Origin: VRUE01 sp036376915
Lineage (GTDB): Bacteria; Actinomycetota; Thermoleophilia; Solirubrobacterales; 70-9
Length of the DNA stretch: 21,119 nucleotides
Direction: 5' to 3'
Assembly (NCBI GenBank): GCA_036376915.1
Contig: DASUZK010000036.1
Location: 1 to 21,119, forward strand
Positions 20,028 to 21,119 of the stretch are shown one piece after another (position 1 is the stretch's first letter; every line of letters starts with the position of its first letter). A program made the position numbers and the translations under genes. The notes beneath the pieces are model-generated. The model had not been told where the DNA came from, made no database searches, and was given only the letters and a program-made list of their open reading frames with translations.

Positions 20028-20885
20028 TTACTTGAGCTTGTAGGCCCGAATGCGGTCTTTGTGCGTATCTTCGTCGCGGGCGTAGAGGCCGTGCGCGAGG
20101 GCTTGGACCAACGCCATCAGGGCGGTGTTGGAACGGGCGAAGGAGGGGCTGTTGGAGGAGTAGTAGAGCGTCAGCTCGGCACCCTCCCCCACCTCGGACA
20201 TCGAGGCGTCGGAGATCGCCAGGGTGTGCGCGTTGCGGTGCAGAGCCAGCTTCATCGCGCGCAGCAGGAGAGGGTGGGCCCGCCCGGAGGAGAGGACGAT
20301 GACCAGCGTCTCGTCGTCTATCCGCCCCAGCCGCTGCAGGGACTCGCCACCGGTGCTGGCGACGATTTCGGCCCTGATGTCGAGCAGGCTGAGCGTGTGT
20401 CGGAGATAGCTGGCGAAGAAGGCCATCTGGTCGACGCCGACGATCACGACTCGCTGGGCTTCGGCCAGCGCCGCGACCGCACCGTCGACCTGCTCGCGGG
20501 TCAGCTTGCGCGCGGTTTCCTCGAGGTTCGCGTAGTCGGCGCCCAGCGACCCCTCCAGCTCGGAGTGGTCGAAGGAGAAGAGCGAGCCGGCGCTGGATGC
20601 CCCGCTCGTCGCCGCCCCGGCCGTCCGGTACTCCTCGATGGCCGCCTGCTGAAGCTCCGGATACCCCTCGAACCCCAGGGCCTGAGAGAAGCGCACCACG
20701 GTCGAGGAAGAGGTGCTCGCCCTGCGGGCCAGCTCCTCGGCGGTGAGGAAGGCCGCCTCGTCGAGGTGGTCGACGATGTAGCGGGCAACGTCTTTCTGGG
20801 AGCGGGAGAACTCGTCGAAGCGCTCCTGGATGTAGTCGGAGAGGCTCTTGAGCTGCGCGGCTGATTTGGTTGCGGTCTTGGTCAC
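20028..20885 (-). CDS. RpiR/MurR-family transcriptional regulator
   Basis: A 285-residue DNA-binding regulator. Residues about 15-85 form the N-terminal HTH of the RpiR type: FDEFSRSQKDVARYIVDH, then LTAEELARRASTSSSTVVRFSQALGFEGYPELQ. Residues about 130-265 form a SIS sugar-phosphate-binding domain (AEAQRVVIVGVDQMAFFASYLRH, DETLVIVLSSGRAHPLLLRAMKLA, TLAISDASMSEVG). Such proteins sense phosphosugars. GTG 20885 is the chosen start (VTKTATKSAAQ), with GAGG close upstream; the frame open to 21101 overlays the divergent gene. It precedes pdxS in the same direction, separated by repeats C and D, so control of pdxST is possible but only inferred from position and from PdxS using ribose 5-phosphate. 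Confidence 0.9.
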   Translation of the reverse strand: MTKTATKSAAQLKSLSDYIQERFDEFSRSQKDVARYIVDHLDEAAFLTAEELARRASTSSSTVVRFSQALGFEGYPELQQAAIEEYRTAGAATSGASSAGSLFSFDHSELEGSLGADYANLEETARKLTREQVDGAVAALAEAQRVVIVGVDQMAFFASYLRHTLSLLDIRAEIVASTGGESLQRLGRIDDETLVIVLSSGRAHPLLLRAMKLALHRNAHTLAISDASMSEVGEGAELTLYYSSNSPSFARSNTALMALVQALAHGLYARDEDTHKDRIRAYKLK

Positions 20886-20948
20886 GGGCCTCAGATTCGC
20901 CGGACCGCTCGCTTTCCCTTCCGCCGAGCATCGGAAGGATCTGGTTGG

Positions 20949-21119
20949 ATGGGCACTGCGATGACGCTCGAGCGGGCACTGCGCCTCACCAACCGCAACA
21001 TGGTCGCCTTCGACCTGGCGCTCGGCAGCGCGGCGATCCTTGCCCCGGCGACGACCCTGAAGGTGCTTGGGCACGAGCACCCGTCGCCCGATGCCGAACA
21101 CCTCTTCCGCCGCTGCGGG
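20949..21119 (+). CDS. Unrecognised protein, N-terminal fragment
   Basis: 57 codons are visible before the window ends. The text begins MGTAMTLERALRLTNRNM, followed by a hydrophobic segment (VAFDLALGSAAILAPATTL) that could be a membrane helix, then polar residues. I do not recognise it. ATG 20949 has GGAAGGA 9 nt upstream; ATG 20961 (MTLERA) is the alternative. It is divergent from the RpiR-type regulator across 63 nt, so it may be that regulator's target. Confidence 0.6.
   Translation, partial: MGTAMTLERALRLTNRNMVAFDLALGSAAILAPATTLKVLGHEHPSPDAEHLFRRCG

Noticed and set aside
1..21119. tRNA, rRNA, tmRNA, RNase P RNA or CRISPR array
   Set aside because: Reading the intergenic regions showed no GGTTCRA-type T-loops, rRNA-like tracts, RNase P consensus or regularly spaced direct repeats.

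Overview
The window is chromosomal DNA of a high-GC actinobacterium. Gene order points to the core actinobacterial block pdxS-pdxT-yebC-ruvC-ruvA-ruvB-secD/F-relA, with an Ap4A-phosphorylase-type HIT gene also close by. Three features differ from the best known actinobacteria and suggest a deep lineage such as Thermoleophilia/Solirubrobacterales (inference, not proven): SecD and SecF are fused, yajC is missing from its usual place, and recJ sits where apt is expected. No rRNA, tRNA, CRISPR array, transposase or phage gene was seen.

Layout. Bases 1-542 hold the end of a CorA-type transporter. Bases 661-4478 (+) hold a tight four-gene operon: HIT hydrolase/phosphorylase, phosphomannomutase, metallo-beta-lactamase-fold hydrolase and diacylglycerol-kinase-family lipid kinase, joined by 4-nt or longer overlaps. 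The operon converges on a minus-strand housekeeping run that reads from 16457 down to 4485: yebC, a 400-nt hairpin-rich gap, ruvC-ruvA-ruvB, a zinc-ribbon/PAS protein, secDF, a possible 15-codon mini-ORF, a small membrane protein, a large hairpin, recJ and relA. A membrane protein gene (+, 16481) leaves yebC divergently from a 23-nt gap. Bases 17081-20885 (-) hold an RpiR-type regulator, pdxS, pdxT and an M29 aminopeptidase. A divergent partial gene begins at 20949.

How the genes work together. RuvABC resolves Holliday junctions, RecJ degrades 5'-ended single strands, Rel sets (p)ppGpp, SecDF drives late protein export, YebC assists translation or acts as a regulator, and PdxST makes pyridoxal phosphate. 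The + operon combines nucleotide, sugar-phosphate and lipid phosphorylation functions.

Most unusual content. Four related structured repeats of 81-96 nt (16974-17069, 18774-18854, 19792-19883, 19908-20002) surround the pdx genes. All share an outer stem, an invariant asymmetric internal loop (GG opposite ACAGG) and a long inner stem. Three share a small apical hairpin with compensatory base changes. The G-U wobbles I found in their main stems all read as G-U only on the strand carrying the motif, which suggests selection as RNA. I know of no described family with this pattern. Other points of interest are a bidirectional promoter with overlapping -10 elements serving two apparently leaderless genes, the ZnR-PAS protein in the yajC slot, and a cluster of five hairpins between yebC and ruvC.
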